DNA of 64,000 nt from NCBI RefSeq assembly GCF_022965805.1, contig NC_133105.1, positions 620,001 through 684,000 on the forward strand, written 5' to 3'. Made by a program: the position numbers and the translations under genes. Shown here piece by piece: positions 47,489 to 59,485 of the stretch; positions within the stretch are counted from its first letter, which is position 1; each line of letters begins with the position of its first letter. Below the pieces are notes generated by a model. It made no database searches. It was not told the origin of the DNA and worked only from the letters and a program-made list of their open reading frames with translations. This DNA comes from Primulina eburnea (taxonomy: Eukaryota > Streptophyta > Magnoliopsida > Lamiales > Gesneriaceae).

Positions 47489-47895
47489 TTAGTTAATATA
47501 GAAAGTTCTAAAATTACAGATTTCATATTTAAAAACCTAGTTTTTAAACCTTATCAAATATCTAAAAATAATGTTAAGATTATCCAAGAAAATAAATCTG
47601 AATTTATAAAAACAATTCGAGATCAATTAAGTAGAATAATAACACCAACAAGTAGTTCTAATGAACCAACAAATCAAACAACTCATGATTCCCCCATCTC
47701 TAAATTAAGAATAAATATTCTAAGTAATGATTTATATATTAGTGAAGCCATAAAACAATTCCAACATTCAGCAATCAAAATCAATAAAATAGGTTGGAAT
47801 CAATCCTCACAACAACCCTTACAAATATATTCTGCTGCAAACTTATCAAAGACAAAATCCTTAACACAATCTCGCTTCGATGAATATTCCATTTG

Positions 47896-48075
47896 GGCAA
47901 AAACTTGTGTGAGACGGTCTCACGGGTCGTATTTGTGAGACGGATCTCGTATTGGGTCACCCATGAAAAAATATTACTTTTTATGTTAAGAGTATTACTT
48001 TTTATTGTGAATAGGGTAGGGTTGACCCGTCTCATAGATTATGATCCGTGAGACGTTCTCACATGAGACTCACTC
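47896..48075 (+). mobile_element. MULE-type MITE copy E
   Basis: A 180-bp copy within the capsid-like part of the pararetrovirus relic. The flanks share only CATTTG or ATTTG, so its duplication has decayed or the end call is off by a few bases. Confidence 0.88.
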
Positions 48076-48640
48076 ATTTGTTTGTTATTGGAATATAGAT
48101 AGAATGACTGAATAAAATATCTTCGGATTATTACAACAAATTTCTACGGCTGCAAATACTTATAAAACTCAAAATGGAACACATGATAAAACTATAGATG
48201 AACTCCTAACAACATGATTTTCTGCTCAAATAAAATGTTGGTGTGGTTATTATCTTAAAAGCCAACAACAAAAATATATTTTAAATTTCATAAATTCATA
48301 TGATGAAGGAATACCAATACTAGATGAAAAAAGAAATCATCCACAAGTTGTTGTAGCTACATTAATGTTAAAATTTTTTTACATTTAATTGAAGATCCCT
48401 CACATATAAGATATAAAAATGTTGAATTATTCTCAAATATTAAGTGTAAAAAATTAAGTGATTTCCAGTGGTATAATAAAAATATTTTTTAAATATAATT
48501 ATGCTTAGAGAAGATTCAAATCAACTTTTTTGGGAAAAAAATTTTTGCAGGCTTACCAACTCTTTTAAGAGAAAAATTAAGGAATAAAATTAGAGAAAAC
48601 TGTGGAAAAAATTATACCTTACAACAAGTTCACTTATAAC

Positions 48641-50423
48641 GAATCGAGTCGGTTCGCGAATTTTTCGAGCCGGCTTTATAAATATTTGATTTGTATAATA
48701 ATTTATCGAACTCGATCAGAACTCGAACATGTTAAAAAGAATTCTGAGTTGAAATTATTTTTTTCGATAGTTCGCGAGCAGCTCGCGAGTCTTAATATTT
48801 TATTAATATAATATAACTATATATTCAAAACATATACATTTCAAGATTTTCGGATATATCGAGTTTTGGAACCTCATTAGTCGTATGATACTTCGAACAA
48901 CTCGCGAATAGGTTTGAGATTTCGAGCCAAACTTCTTTTCGATCCAAATTCGAGCAAAAAAAATTAAAAATTTCAAGTTTCGATTCGAGTTCGAGTTCGA
49001 ACTCAAATATACTTAATTCGAGTTGAATTCGGGCTTTACGTTTTACTAATTTTCGAATTGATTCAATTCATTTATACTCCTTAGTATGAGGCAATATTGA
49101 AAATTCGGGCCCCCGCTCTAATAAATTACTAGGTCATGCAACACAGAAAAATATATACACGGTAAAATCTCTATAAACTGGTAACATCTTTCTAATAATA
49201 TTTTTTCTCAGTCCCGATTTGAGATAATTTTCTACATTAATAAATTTCGATGAATTAGTATGATAATAATTTTCTGAAAAACTCTTATATAAATATATTT
49301 TCTCTGTCCCGACTCGAGATAATTTTCTATATTAATAAATTAAACGAATTAGTAAGATAATAATTTCTGAAAAAATCTTATATAAATATGTGGTCTCGTC
49401 AGTATCATAAATTAAAAATTCTCTATAATTATATATTAACTAGGATAAATCAGTAAAATATGATTATTTTGTTGTTTATTTTTCTTGAATTTTAAATCCA
49501 ATTGGACTTCACTTCTAAATTTTTTCACAGTATCGAAAAGTTTCGATAATATGTTCTCAACCTGCAAAAGTGAAGAATTGTCGCTATAAGGGATTCCTTT
49601 CGCACAATTGGTTGTAGAGATACCATATTATACAATGAATTTTATTTGTTTAGTCAATATAATGAATTTTATTTGATTATTGAAAATAATAAATATCACT
49701 AACTTATATATATATATTTTATATATATATGAAAAACGATTATTTTTTATGCATATACATTTATATTTGATGAATTGAAAAACATTCTTCAAAATAATAT
49801 ATTATTAAGTTATCTTCTATCATGGTGTGTCGATGTCGCTTCTGTGAACCTTAAGAAAATTTAATGGATTGTCATCTGTGTCACAGAACGTTAGAGATTT
49901 GGGAGAGTGCGTGGCGAAAAAAACCTGATGCTCGATCAAGTCGACGAAACCCAAAACCACATAAAATCGAGAAAACTTGAGAGCACAAATAAGAGCTTAC
50001 CTTTCAAAATAGAGATTAACTACTTGGTTATAGATTTTCTAGGATTAAAAATGGGCTTTTACCCTGATGGGACCTATCTAGGGCTTAATAATTTTCACTT
50101 AAGGCTATAACAAGACGAGGTTAACTTAATAAATGTTTATCTTGAAATGTTAATATTTGTAAATTGATAAAATTTTATGATCTTAACATTATTAATTTAT
50201 ATTATAGAGGTTTTATTGTATATTAAAACTTATTTTGAGCCTAAAGCAATAAATTTTTTGCATCCCTCGTACAAGGCTGGCACTGAGAAGGTAGGCCTCC
50301 CTCAGTTCCGACCCTCGTTATGCATGTGATGCTTCAATTTTGAGGTCATCATATGAGGTATGTTTTTACTTTTTATAATTTAGATTTATATTTTTATTCA
50401 ATCCCACCTCAGGCAACTTAAAA
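48641..50423. other. Spacer with unclassified repeats
   Basis: 48650-49060 is rich in CGAG/CTCG motifs (GGTTCGCGAATTTTTCGAGC, GTTCGCGAGCAGCTCGCGAG, TTCGAGTTCGAGTTCGAAC). This looks like a decayed transposon end I cannot name. 49190-49400 contains a diverged tandem duplication around TCCCGA(T/C)T(T/C)GAGATAATTTTCTA. 49855-50110 has a GC-richer block with no recognised protein. Confidence 0.45.
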
Positions 50424-50605
50424 GGAAAAAACTTATGTGAGACGGTCTCACGGATCGTATTTGTGAGACGGATCTCTTATTTGGGTCATCCATGAAAAAG
50501 TATTACTTTTTATGCTAAGAGTATTACTTTTTATTGTAAATATGGGTAGGGTTCACCCGTCTCACAGATTAAGATCTGTGAGACAGTCTCACATGAGATC
50601 CACTC
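50424..50605 (+). mobile_element. MULE-type MITE copy F
   Basis: A copy of about 182 bp. The flanks share CAACTTAAAA (50414-50423 and 50606-50615), a 9- or 10-bp target duplication depending on where the end is drawn. Confidence 0.93.
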
Positions 50606-50615
50606 CAACTTAAAA

Positions 50616-51279
50616 TAGCATCTCTTTACTATTTTAATTATTTATATTATCAAATTACAGTCTTAGTCTCTTATGTTTAATTTTTTAGCAATCCTAATAA
50701 ATTTTCATCGAAAATATTAATGTAACACTTGCACACATCCGTGTCATGTAAGAAAAAATCACTAAAATTATTAGACATTATATTGAGACTGAAATTTATC
50801 AACACTAATGACCTAAATCGCAAAAAAATAAATATACAATATCAACAATATAATATTCCCGTTCAATTTATTTGGATATTGATAGGTTAAATTTAGGAAG
50901 AATTTTGATCAGAATCGGATGTAGCCCACAAGTTTTCTCTGTCGTGTATTTAGTTTTATAAATGTATTTTTTTAGATATTTCATATGAAAATATTATCAA
51001 TATCATGTCATCATCACACGTCTTCGAATTGTTAAAGGATTGTAATTTTAAAAAAAAATTCGAAAATAACAAATTAACATTGGAGGTTACTAGGTTAGTG
51101 AATCTTTAATTTTTTTTTTTTAAAAAACAATACAATGGAGGTTAGGAAAAAAAATAAACATGCATACCAAAATTACAATTTTTATATGATCAGCCTTAAA
51201 ATACACACAAGACTATAGCTCATCCTTTTCATCCCTCTCTCTGGATCTGAAAGCACACAGTTAACGCTTTGATTCCACA
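50616..51279. other. Promoter side of the TM9 gene
   Basis: AT-rich spacer with no gene. The bases 51210-51279 (TCATCCCTCTCTCTGG region) are probably the 5' leader of the downstream gene. Confidence 0.45.
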
Positions 51280-54200
51280 ATGGGAAGAGCTGCGATTCGA
51301 TCTCATACAATGCGGTTAATCTTCATCTTCAGAACCATCTTCATTTTGGTTTCTTCCCACTATTCCCTTGGCTTCTATCTTCCCGGCGTTGCCCCCGAAG
51401 ACTTCCAAAAGGTCCAATTTTTTTCTGTGAATCTGTCTTCAGCAGGACAGCATTTTTATGTTCCCGTACTTCCACTCTGAAGTTTTGAAGTTTTAATGTG
51501 TTTATTGATCTGTGTTTTATTCAAAGATATGATCTTTTTTGTTCTCTGTGCTTTTATGTGGAATTAGCTAATCGAATGGGTTTTTTGTCAAGTTGTTAGA
51601 TTTGATCGGATGTTTTGCTTTGGAGAAAAGTTTATGGTACTTGTTTGAAATAGATTTTGCTCATGATAGGTAGTTAATGCATTTTTTCGGGGCAAAGCTT
51701 AGATTTTGAAGGATTTAACTTTAAATTTGAATACATATATTTTTTTTCGGGGATTACCTTTTTTATGCTTCCACCTCTGTTTCATATTGATAGTATCAAG
51801 CAAATTTTTTGCACGGAACTTGGAAGGGAATATCAGAATATCTATTTCGAGAGATCACGAAGTTAATAATTATGGAACAATTGATATATAGTGAATTCAT
51901 GGTGATAACCATCTACGGTGTGTGTCATATTTGGTAATTGATCTAGAAGACTGTAAAGAATCTAGTTCATGAGATTATTACTTTAGTTTCTAACTCGTTT
52001 CTATCAGAATACATGTTCTATTCAGGATATTGAATCTTGGAATACATGGAGATTATAATTGAGGAAAAGGACTCAGTGATGTTGCATTTGCATATTTCGG
52101 CCATTCAATAAATTGAATAGATTCTCAGGAAAAATTGATAAATTTTAACTAAAAACCTGTATCTAATGCCACCTGAGGTTGAATCTAACGAGTACACACT
52201 TAACTATCAGAGAAGGAGAAGAGAGTTGATTCTTCAGTATCGCAGTGGCTGTGTTTTTCCCTTCTTTTTAAGAACTGATATGTGTAATTCGAATTGTTGT
52301 TTAAGTTGCATGTTATGCTTCCTTTTCTACATAATGAGTTTCCGTTGAAGTAAAAAAAGATTCTTATGTTAGCCCTCTTTGTTTTTTTTTAATGTATATT
52401 TTTACTCCAGGGAGCTCCACTGAACGTGAAAGTGAACAAATTGACTTCAATAAGAACTCAGCTTCCGTACTCATACTATTCTCTTCCTTTTTGTCATCCA
52501 AAAACCATAGTTGACAGTAGGGAAAATCTTGGTGAAGTGCTTCGTGGAGATCGTATTGAGAATTCCCCCTTTGTGGTCAGTAAAATTTATTTCCTGATAT
52601 AATAGTCCTTTTTCCTTTTGACCATTTTGTTTGTCATTAACATCACTCATGCCACAGTTTACAATGAGGGAACCACAAATGTGCAGTGTTCTTTGTCGGG
52701 TTATACTTGATGCCAAAGTTGCAAAACAATTCAAAGAAAAGATTGAAGATGAATATCGTGTCAACATGTAGGGAACAGAAATCAATTTTCTTATGTTATT
52801 ATTAAAGAGTTCAAAATTTAAGAGCCTCTCCTTGCTTAATAACTCTACCTTTTTGTTCTATAGGATCTTGGATAACCTTCCACTGGTAGTTTCCATTCCA
52901 AGATCACAACAAGAAGGACCAACAATCTACCAGCTGGGTTATCATATTGGGCTCAAAGGACAATATAGTGGCGTAAATAGACCAACTTTGTCCTAATTTT
53001 TTTGAATGATATCTGTGCAATGTTTCTTTCGTTTTTTTCACTGGCGTTGTTTCTGTTATGTCCAGAGCAAGGATGTAAAATACTTCCTCAACAACCACTT
53101 GAGCTTCACGGTCAAGTTTCACAAGGATCAGGTGACCGAAACTGCGAGGATAGTAGGGTTTGAGGTCACACCATTTAGGTGGGTTCTTCAGGGTTGTATT
53201 TTTCACTCTGTTGCTTTCTTGGTGAAGTCTTGCTATGCTATATTCACGAAACCTTTAATCATGTTTTTCTTCATTGTTTAGCATCAAGCATGAGTACGAA
53301 GGGCACTGGAGTAAGGATGCTCGTCTAACTACATGTGATCCCCATACTAAGCATACAGTTTCATCTTCAGACTCTCCACAAGTGGTCGAAGATAAGCAAG
53401 AAGTGATATTCACTTACGACGTTGCATTTCAGGTTATCAGTTCTCCCATAAATTTCTTACCCTTAATCTAAATATTTGTGAGGTCAACAGTTCGTGATAC
53501 AAATTATATTTCAGGAGAGTGAGGTGAAATGGGCATCAAGATGGGACACTTATCTTCTTATGACAGATGATCAAATCCATTGGTTCTCCATTGTAAACTC
53601 TCTGATGATTGTTCTCTTCCTTTCGGGCATGGTAGCGATGATAATGCTGCGAACCCTTTATCGTGACATTTCGAAATACAATGAACTTGAGACGCAGGAA
53701 GAGGCTCAGGAAGAAACCGGATGGAAACTGGTCCATTCGGAGGTGTTCCGACCTCCAATCAACTCAGACTTGCTCTGTGTGTATGTCGGAACAGGTGTAC
53801 AATTCTTGGGAATGATCCTCGTTACGACAATCTTTGCTGTCCTAGGATTCCTATCCCCTTCGAACCGGGGTGGACTCATGACTGCCATGTTATTGCTTTG
53901 GGTTTTCATGGGAATTTTTGCTGGTTACGCGGCTGCACGTCTCTACAAAATGTTCAAAGGCACAGAATGGAAGAAAAACGCCCTAAGAACTGCATTTTTC
54001 TTCCCCGCTGCTGTATTTGCCATCTTCTTTGTACTGAATGCCCTCATCTGGGGCCAGAAGTCTTCCGGGGCTGTGCCATTCGGGACAATGTTTGCCCTGG
54101 TCTTCCTATGGTTTGGAATCTCTGTTCCGCTTGTGTTCGTGGGCAGCTACGTCGGATTCAAGAAACCGGCAATAGAGGATCCTGTAAAAACGAACAAGAT

Positions 54201-54672
54201 CCCAAGACAGATTCCTGAACAGGCGTGGTACATGAATCCCATCTTCTCAATCTTGATCGGAGGAATCCTTCCATTTGGAGCTGTTTTCATCGAGCTTTTC
54301 TTCATACTGACTTCAATCTGGATGAACCAATACTACTACATTTTCGGTTTCCTCTTCATTGTGTTCATCATCCTCCTCGTCACCTGTGCTGAGATAACCA
54401 TTGTGCTCTGCTACTTCCAATTGTGCAGCGAAGATTACCTATGGTGGTGGAGGTCGTACTTGACATCCGGATCTTCTGCACTATACCTCTTCCTCTACGC
54501 CACATTCTACTTCTTCACCAAGCTAGAAATCACGAAGCCAGTTTCAGGTGCATTGTACTTCGGCTACATGTTGATTGCTTCTTACGCGTTCTTTGTGCTC
54601 ACGGGCACCATAGGCTTCTACGCGTGCTTTTGGTTCACAAGGCTGATTTATTCTTCCGTCAAGATCGATTGA
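51280..54672 (+). CDS. Transmembrane 9 superfamily protein (nonaspanin/EMP)
   Basis: Seven exons join to 645 codons: 51280-51411, 52411-52575, 52658-52767, 52864-52972, 53066-53178, 53282-53432, 53515-54672. Residues about 12-31 form a signal peptide, followed by the mature motif [12 protein letters not shown] luminal domain of about 250 residues ([45 protein letters not shown]) leads to nine membrane segments, all in the last exon, with [19 protein letters not shown] conserved. The C-terminus VKID is the KxD motif known to bind COPI and keep plant EMPs in the Golgi. The family sorts membrane proteins with unusual transmembrane segments. It looks complete, with every exon in phase. The exact paralogue (TMN7-10 type) is not settled here. 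Confidence 0.95.
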
Positions 54673-55886
54673 GTGACGCACAAGTACGCGGTCTCATATG
54701 CATAAATATATGCGATATCAAGAGCATGTGTGGATTTTGGAGATGACAGTCTGGGGAATTCTCGGAGCTAAGTCAATTTTTTTGTATTAACTTTTGTTTT
54801 TATTTGGATTTGTTGTTTAATCTATGTAGCAACTAGAGAGAAACTCAGGGCCGACCTTTTTTGAGGCCAAGGAGGTCACCAACTGAAGGCCTGGTTTTTG
54901 AGAGGGTTTAAGGTATATATTTTGAGTTAGATATATTGGAATAAGTTTTTGTTGGCCCAATATTAATAATATTAATAAAAAGAAGATTAATTTGAATATT
55001 TTTTGTATATAATCGATCAAATTCGATTTTTTCTTCAAGTTTGGTTTGAACAATTTAAACAATATCAAAAAAATTTGGGGGATTTGTTGAGTTTGGAGAA
55101 GTTAATGCTTGATGAAGTATTGTATAGAGCTTCAACAATTTTTTAAGATGCTACCATGTTTGGTAAAACTGAATGATTTATTCTCAAATACTTATAATGC
55201 TTGTAAGATTTTGTTACATAAGCATAAAGAAGTTTATCGAAGTTGAAGTTAATAATCATTTATTTTCGGTTAATAATGTCACAAAATAGAGTAAATGAGC
55301 TAACTATCTTGTTGATTGACAAAGAAATGAACCGAAAACTTGATTATACTAATTTGATATATATTTTCCATTAAAATAGCTAGAGGATTATTATTTATGT
55401 AATTATTTTAAATATTTATTAACTTGTTTTTTATGTAATATATTGTTTCTTATGTATAATTTATTGTATTTATTATTTGATAACTAAATTTTACCATTAT
55501 TTATAGTAACAAGAGAATTCATTTTTAAATTTTCGCGCCCCACCGAGATCTTTTTAAATTTTCGTTTCAGATGAAATCGAAAATAGATACGGCTCGGAGA
55601 AACTGACGCTGAATTTGCTTTAAAGATGGAAACTCTCTCCATTAATGAATCGTATATGGAGAATTGAATTCGAATTTTTGTTTATAATAAATTGCCGAGT
55701 TTTCCATGATATACTAATGTAACATGGTACATATAATTCATTAATTTATATTTCTTGATCAACATGCGAATTCACGTACAATATCAAAATATTATGTTAT
55801 TCCATCCAATAAATTCGACAATGGGAAAGTGGAACAAAGAAAACAATACAATAACGTCGTCGATTTACAGGAGCTGGTACACATTC
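54673..55886. other. 3' flank of TM9 gene and spacer
   Basis: The first 150-200 bases are probably the 3' untranslated region. The rest is AT-rich with no gene or named repeat. Confidence 0.5.
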
Positions 55887-56162
55887 CTAGCTATTTGCGT
55901 GGTTGAGTTCATCGGCGGGAAGCATCTGCCAGTTACTGGATGAGGACTGGTCTTCATGTTTTCTTCGGGAATTCAAGTACCAGAGCCCTCCGACCGCAGC
56001 GAGGGCGGCTGCAGCCGTGGCGTAAGGGCCATAAGGCATGTTCCGCTGGTACGCTGATCCGGCTTTTTTCACATCATCGGAATTCATTGATTACTGTTTC
56101 TTCCAAGAACGGGCGTATATGATCATGTCGGTGGTGGCCACGTCAGGCTTGTACAGCTGCAT
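55887..56162 (-). pseudogene. Small single-span membrane protein with in-frame stop
   Basis: The minus strand encodes, in one frame, MQLYKPDVATTDMIIYARSW then KKQ (ATG at 56162), a TAA at 56093-56091, one Ser codon, then 66 codons starting MNSDDVKKAGSAYQRNMPYG. These are followed by a hydrophobic segment (ATAAAALAAVGGLWYL) and a basic/Ser-rich tail ending at 55887. The two halves share a frame and both look coding. The most economical reading is one protein of about 91 residues with a Tyr-to-stop change. Alternatives are a real 66-residue protein with an upstream ORF, or stop read-through. No intron is visible, so it could be a retrocopy. I do not recognise the family with certainty. Confidence 0.5.
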
Positions 56163-56422
56163 GCAAGCCCACGTGCTGTTGCTGCTGCTCACATCCGTTC
56201 CTTCCGATTGTTTTTCTCCAACCTTAATTAATTTTAGTAAAGTTGAAAAATGTTATAGATTGGTTAACATACATAAAAGTTTCTTGAAATATAGTACGAG
56301 TCATATGTATATGATGATTATTTAGTGCATTACAAGTATATTTAGATTTGGATTTAAAAGAACCAACAAGCTCTTACTAATAATTAACAAATTTGTTTGA
56401 TTGCGCTCAATAATTTCGTTCA
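56163..56422. other. Spacer upstream of the small protein gene
   Basis: AT-rich with no recognised feature; it ends with the 9-bp target duplicate of MITE copy G (56414-56422). Confidence 0.4.
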
Positions 56423-56595
56423 GAGTGGGTCTCATTCTCACGGATATTAATCCGTGAGACGGGTCAACCCTACCCATAGTCACAATAAAAAATAATACTC
56501 TTAGCATAAAAAGTAATACTTTTTCATGGATAACCCAAATAAGATATTCGGCTCACAAATACGACCCGTGAAACCGTCTTACACAAGTTTTTTCC
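56423..56595 (-). mobile_element. MULE-type MITE copy G
   Basis: A 173-bp copy in reverse orientation (GAGTGGGTCTC ... AAGTTTTTTCC), flanked by a perfect 9-bp duplication TTTCGTTCA (56414-56422 and 56596-56604). Confidence 0.95.
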
Positions 56596-56604
56596 TTTCG
56601 TTCA

Positions 56605-56902
56605 ACTAAATGAACGCGGAGTTCTGATTTATCCTTTGAGCCGAATTCATGGTCTGCAGATTTCATTTTTCATACTTTCGAGCTATTTGACGTTTTTTAG
56701 ATCGAAAGATACCTGATAAGCAAATCAATTTGTATATAAAAAAATTTACACACACTATATTATAATTCTATGGATCGGGTCAAGAGATGCTGTAATCAGG
56801 CCTGATAACAAAATGGGCCTCGACCTATATTGGACCCACACAGGCCTTAAAATCCCAATTATTAGCTGCACGCAAACCCTGCAGCTGAATTGTTCCACCA
56901 AA
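56605..56902. promoter_or_regulatory. Promoter side of the ERH gene
   Basis: About 300 bp between MITE copy G and the putative ATG of the enhancer-of-rudimentary homolog. It contains GGGCCTCGACC and TGGACCCACACAGGCC (56815-56845), which look like the GGCCCA-type site II elements of plant housekeeping promoters (inference). Confidence 0.4.
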
Positions 56903-58944
56903 ATGGTCAAGCTCTCGATCTCTATTTCTCCGTCCTTTTCTTCTTAACATGCGCCTGCCCTCTCTGGAATTTTATTGCTGACATAATTTTTCCATCTTCT
57001 TTGGGTTCTGTTTGCTACGAGAATTGGGAATTTCTTGTGTGTATTTAATGGTTTTATGCAGCTAATTAGTCTAATTAATGGTAATATTTCAGTTCATTGA
57101 TTCATCAAGTTAAAGTTAGTGCTAGACCTCGTTTGCCTGTGTTCTTATATCTGTGAGATTTTGTTTTTGATCCGCGTTTTTTAGCTTGAATAGCCTATTA
57201 TGCGTAGACACAGGTTGAATCCTTAAATTCAATCTCTGAGCAAATCATTATTTATTCAATTATTACTTGTATAAATGCTAATACAGTGTGCATTCGTAAA
57301 AAAAGAGAATCTTTGTTGAGCTTTCTCTTGCTGTTTGTGTGTGCGCAATTGTTCTTAGAAGAGCACAAGAAAGTGCCACTATTTTTTTTTTTGAGTCTTG
57401 AAAACCGTAGATTCCTAATCCTTTGAAGGATCAGTTCTGGTGAATGTTATTCTCGATACTGGAAATGCAGGCTCGTTTATAATATCGAATGGCTGGATGA
57501 CCATGACCACTCGTGATGAAAGAACATTTTTGTGATAGTGGTTGCTGTATTAAATTCATGATCTTGTTCTGCCAGCCCTAGCATATAACTCTTAATCTCC
57601 ACTCTAAACTTTAATACTCCCTCATATCCACCTTAAAATATATTTTTGTTCCTCTTGTTTTACATTTAACCGGCTTCGGTAATCTTGTTAGTTTGTGAAA
57701 GTGAGTTCATCGTGTGTACAGTTTGCCTAAGGAATAGCTCGGTTCTTTGATGTTTTCACCTGCAAAAAATGATTCATATCATGCAGATTCCCAATATCTG
57801 CTGAAACTTCTGTTTTGCTTCTAGATGGATTTTTAATCTCTTGACTTCTTAACTTCTTTGGGATCTTGTATGCAGTCGAACAGGCATACCATTATTCTCA
57901 TGCAAACATCTCAGCATAGAGCAACTCGGACTTTCATGGACTATGACTCCATCAGTCAAGCAATGGATGGTATGTACCAAATTATGTTTTATTAAATATA
58001 AAATTCTAATTGTTACGCTTATTTGGAGTATTGTAGGCCCGTGAAAAGATTAATTATGAGATAGCACATGTTGGATAAATTGTGTAATAGAGAAGAATAG
58101 TAATTTTCCATTTTTTTTGTTGAGTCAATATATATTTTTGTTACTTTATCACTTTCTAATCGCTTGTTTTGTTTTAGTGATGTTTTGCCTTTTTTAATCT
58201 TCCAACGTCTGCTATCCCCAAAATTTGGTTTTCATATTGCCATCAATAAGAATTTTTGCACTGTACAGGGTTTTGGGAGCAGTTAACGATATCATCCTAA
58301 AGTGTTTTGATCTGATATAATTCTGACGTTTCTGCAGGGATTTGTGGAATATATGAAAGAAAACTCAAGGAACTGTATCCAGCCATAAGAAACATAACTT
58401 ATGACATTTCAGAACTTTACAATTTTATTGATGGGCTTGCTGATCTGAGTGCATTAGTGTAAATCTCTCACTCTCACTCTCACTCTCACTCTCATTCAAC
58501 TCACACACGCACACATGCGCAAAGAGAAGACCAGAGCACTTTGGCCATCATGGACATGAAAGTGCGTGCAAATGAATGAATATTTTAATTTGTTGAACGC
58601 GGATTTGCCTACGGCAACCAGATTGTTATGTTGAACTTTTAATAATCAGCCTGCCATCTGATGGCTTCAAACGCTAAGTTCTGCCTGATGTAGTCCTTCC
58701 TTTACCTTATAAAATGTTGGCTAATACGTGCCTGTCCTTCTGCTTTTAGTTTCAATGTTCTACTGTTGAACTGCAATCTAATTCTGACCTTCCTTTTAGA
58801 GGCTGTTGCCATGGTCAAAGTTATTTAAACAATTTCCTGTTATTCTTTTGCAGCTATGATCACTCAGTTCAGGCTTACCTACCTTATGATCGGCAGTGGA
58901 TAAAGCAGAGGACATTACAGCACTTAAAGAAGTTGGCTCAATGA
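56903..58944 (+). CDS. ERH: Enhancer of rudimentary homolog
   Basis: Four coding exons give 102 residues: 56903-56905 (ATG only), 57876-57969, 58338-58458, 58854-58944. The protein reads from SNRHTIILMQTSQHRATRTF and MDYDSISQAMDGICGIYE through NITYDISELYNFIDGLADLS to YLPYDRQWIKQRTLQHLKKL. ERH is a small, highly conserved nuclear homodimer that joins RNA-processing complexes (with Mmi1-type and splicing partners in other eukaryotes) and links to pyrimidine metabolism and the cell cycle (family knowledge). The ATG is followed at once by GT, so the first coding exon is one codon; this fits phase 0 and the AG before TCGAAC. Another upstream ATG is not excluded. All splice phases agree and the length equals the family norm. 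Confidence 0.93.
58465..58497. repeat. (CTCTCA)n microsatellite in ERH intron 3
   Basis: Five near-perfect CTCTCA units begin a few bases after the exon 3 donor. Confidence 0.85.
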
Positions 58945-59485
58945 AGTCCATGTTGTGCAGATAATTTCTTACTGGATATTGTAGTTAAAAGCTTAATCCA
59001 CTGAGTTGGTCAGTCGGATCCTTTATCCAAATCCTATTCCTTCAATTAATTTACCAAACTTTGTGCCATCGTAACAAAACTTTCCGTTGGTATGATCTGT
59101 ATTGTTGTTGTATTACTGTACTAGTGTTTTCGAATATTCTTGTCCTACGTATGGTGTGAATTTTTAGCCAGTCGTTTTAAGCAATACGGTATGTCATTCT
59201 CACAGTCAATTCGGCTTTCTTATACATGGATTATTGATTTAAAACATGGACTGTGAACCTTTCCAAAAATATCCAAATACATAAGCAAGATAGCCTTTTT
59301 TTTGTACTTGCGACGTCTTTGTTCCTCAACCTAATCGCTCATTCTTAACAAAGTTACCCTTATGACCGTATGAAAGAACTAAAGAGCATAGTATAAGCAA
59401 AATTCACCCCCCGACAAATGAACAAATCTCGCCTGCTAAAGAATGAAACAGGGCAGTATCTTCTGTGTTTCTTTCCCCAGTAAAT
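58945..59485. other. Convergent 3' flanks of ERH and the transporter gene
   Basis: The genes on either side converge, so this holds both 3' untranslated regions. No other feature is seen. Confidence 0.5.

Larger units (their letters stand above)
45590..48640 (+). pseudogene. Endogenous pararetrovirus relic (Caulimoviridae-like)
   Basis: The plus strand holds decayed frames in viral order. From about 45590 to 46500 the translated stretches resemble a caulimovirid movement protein (clearest at 45770-45860). 47498-47895 and 48081-48640 resemble the capsid/coat region of petuvirus- or florendovirus-type polyproteins, with a conserved Lys-Cys-Lys-Lys and Phe-Gln-Trp-Tyr pattern near 48440-48475 and a Leu-Arg-Glu-Asp pattern near 48503. 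Many stops and frameshifts are present throughout. Three MITE insertions split it (47117-47488 with a second copy inside, and 47896-48075). No protease or reverse transcriptase region is visible. It cannot encode a functional virus. Assignment to genus is uncertain. Confidence 0.75.

Noticed and set aside
53721..54218. 165-codon plus-strand ORF
   Set aside because: It is an alternate frame of the last TM9 exon; the in-frame nonaspanin protein explains the sequence.
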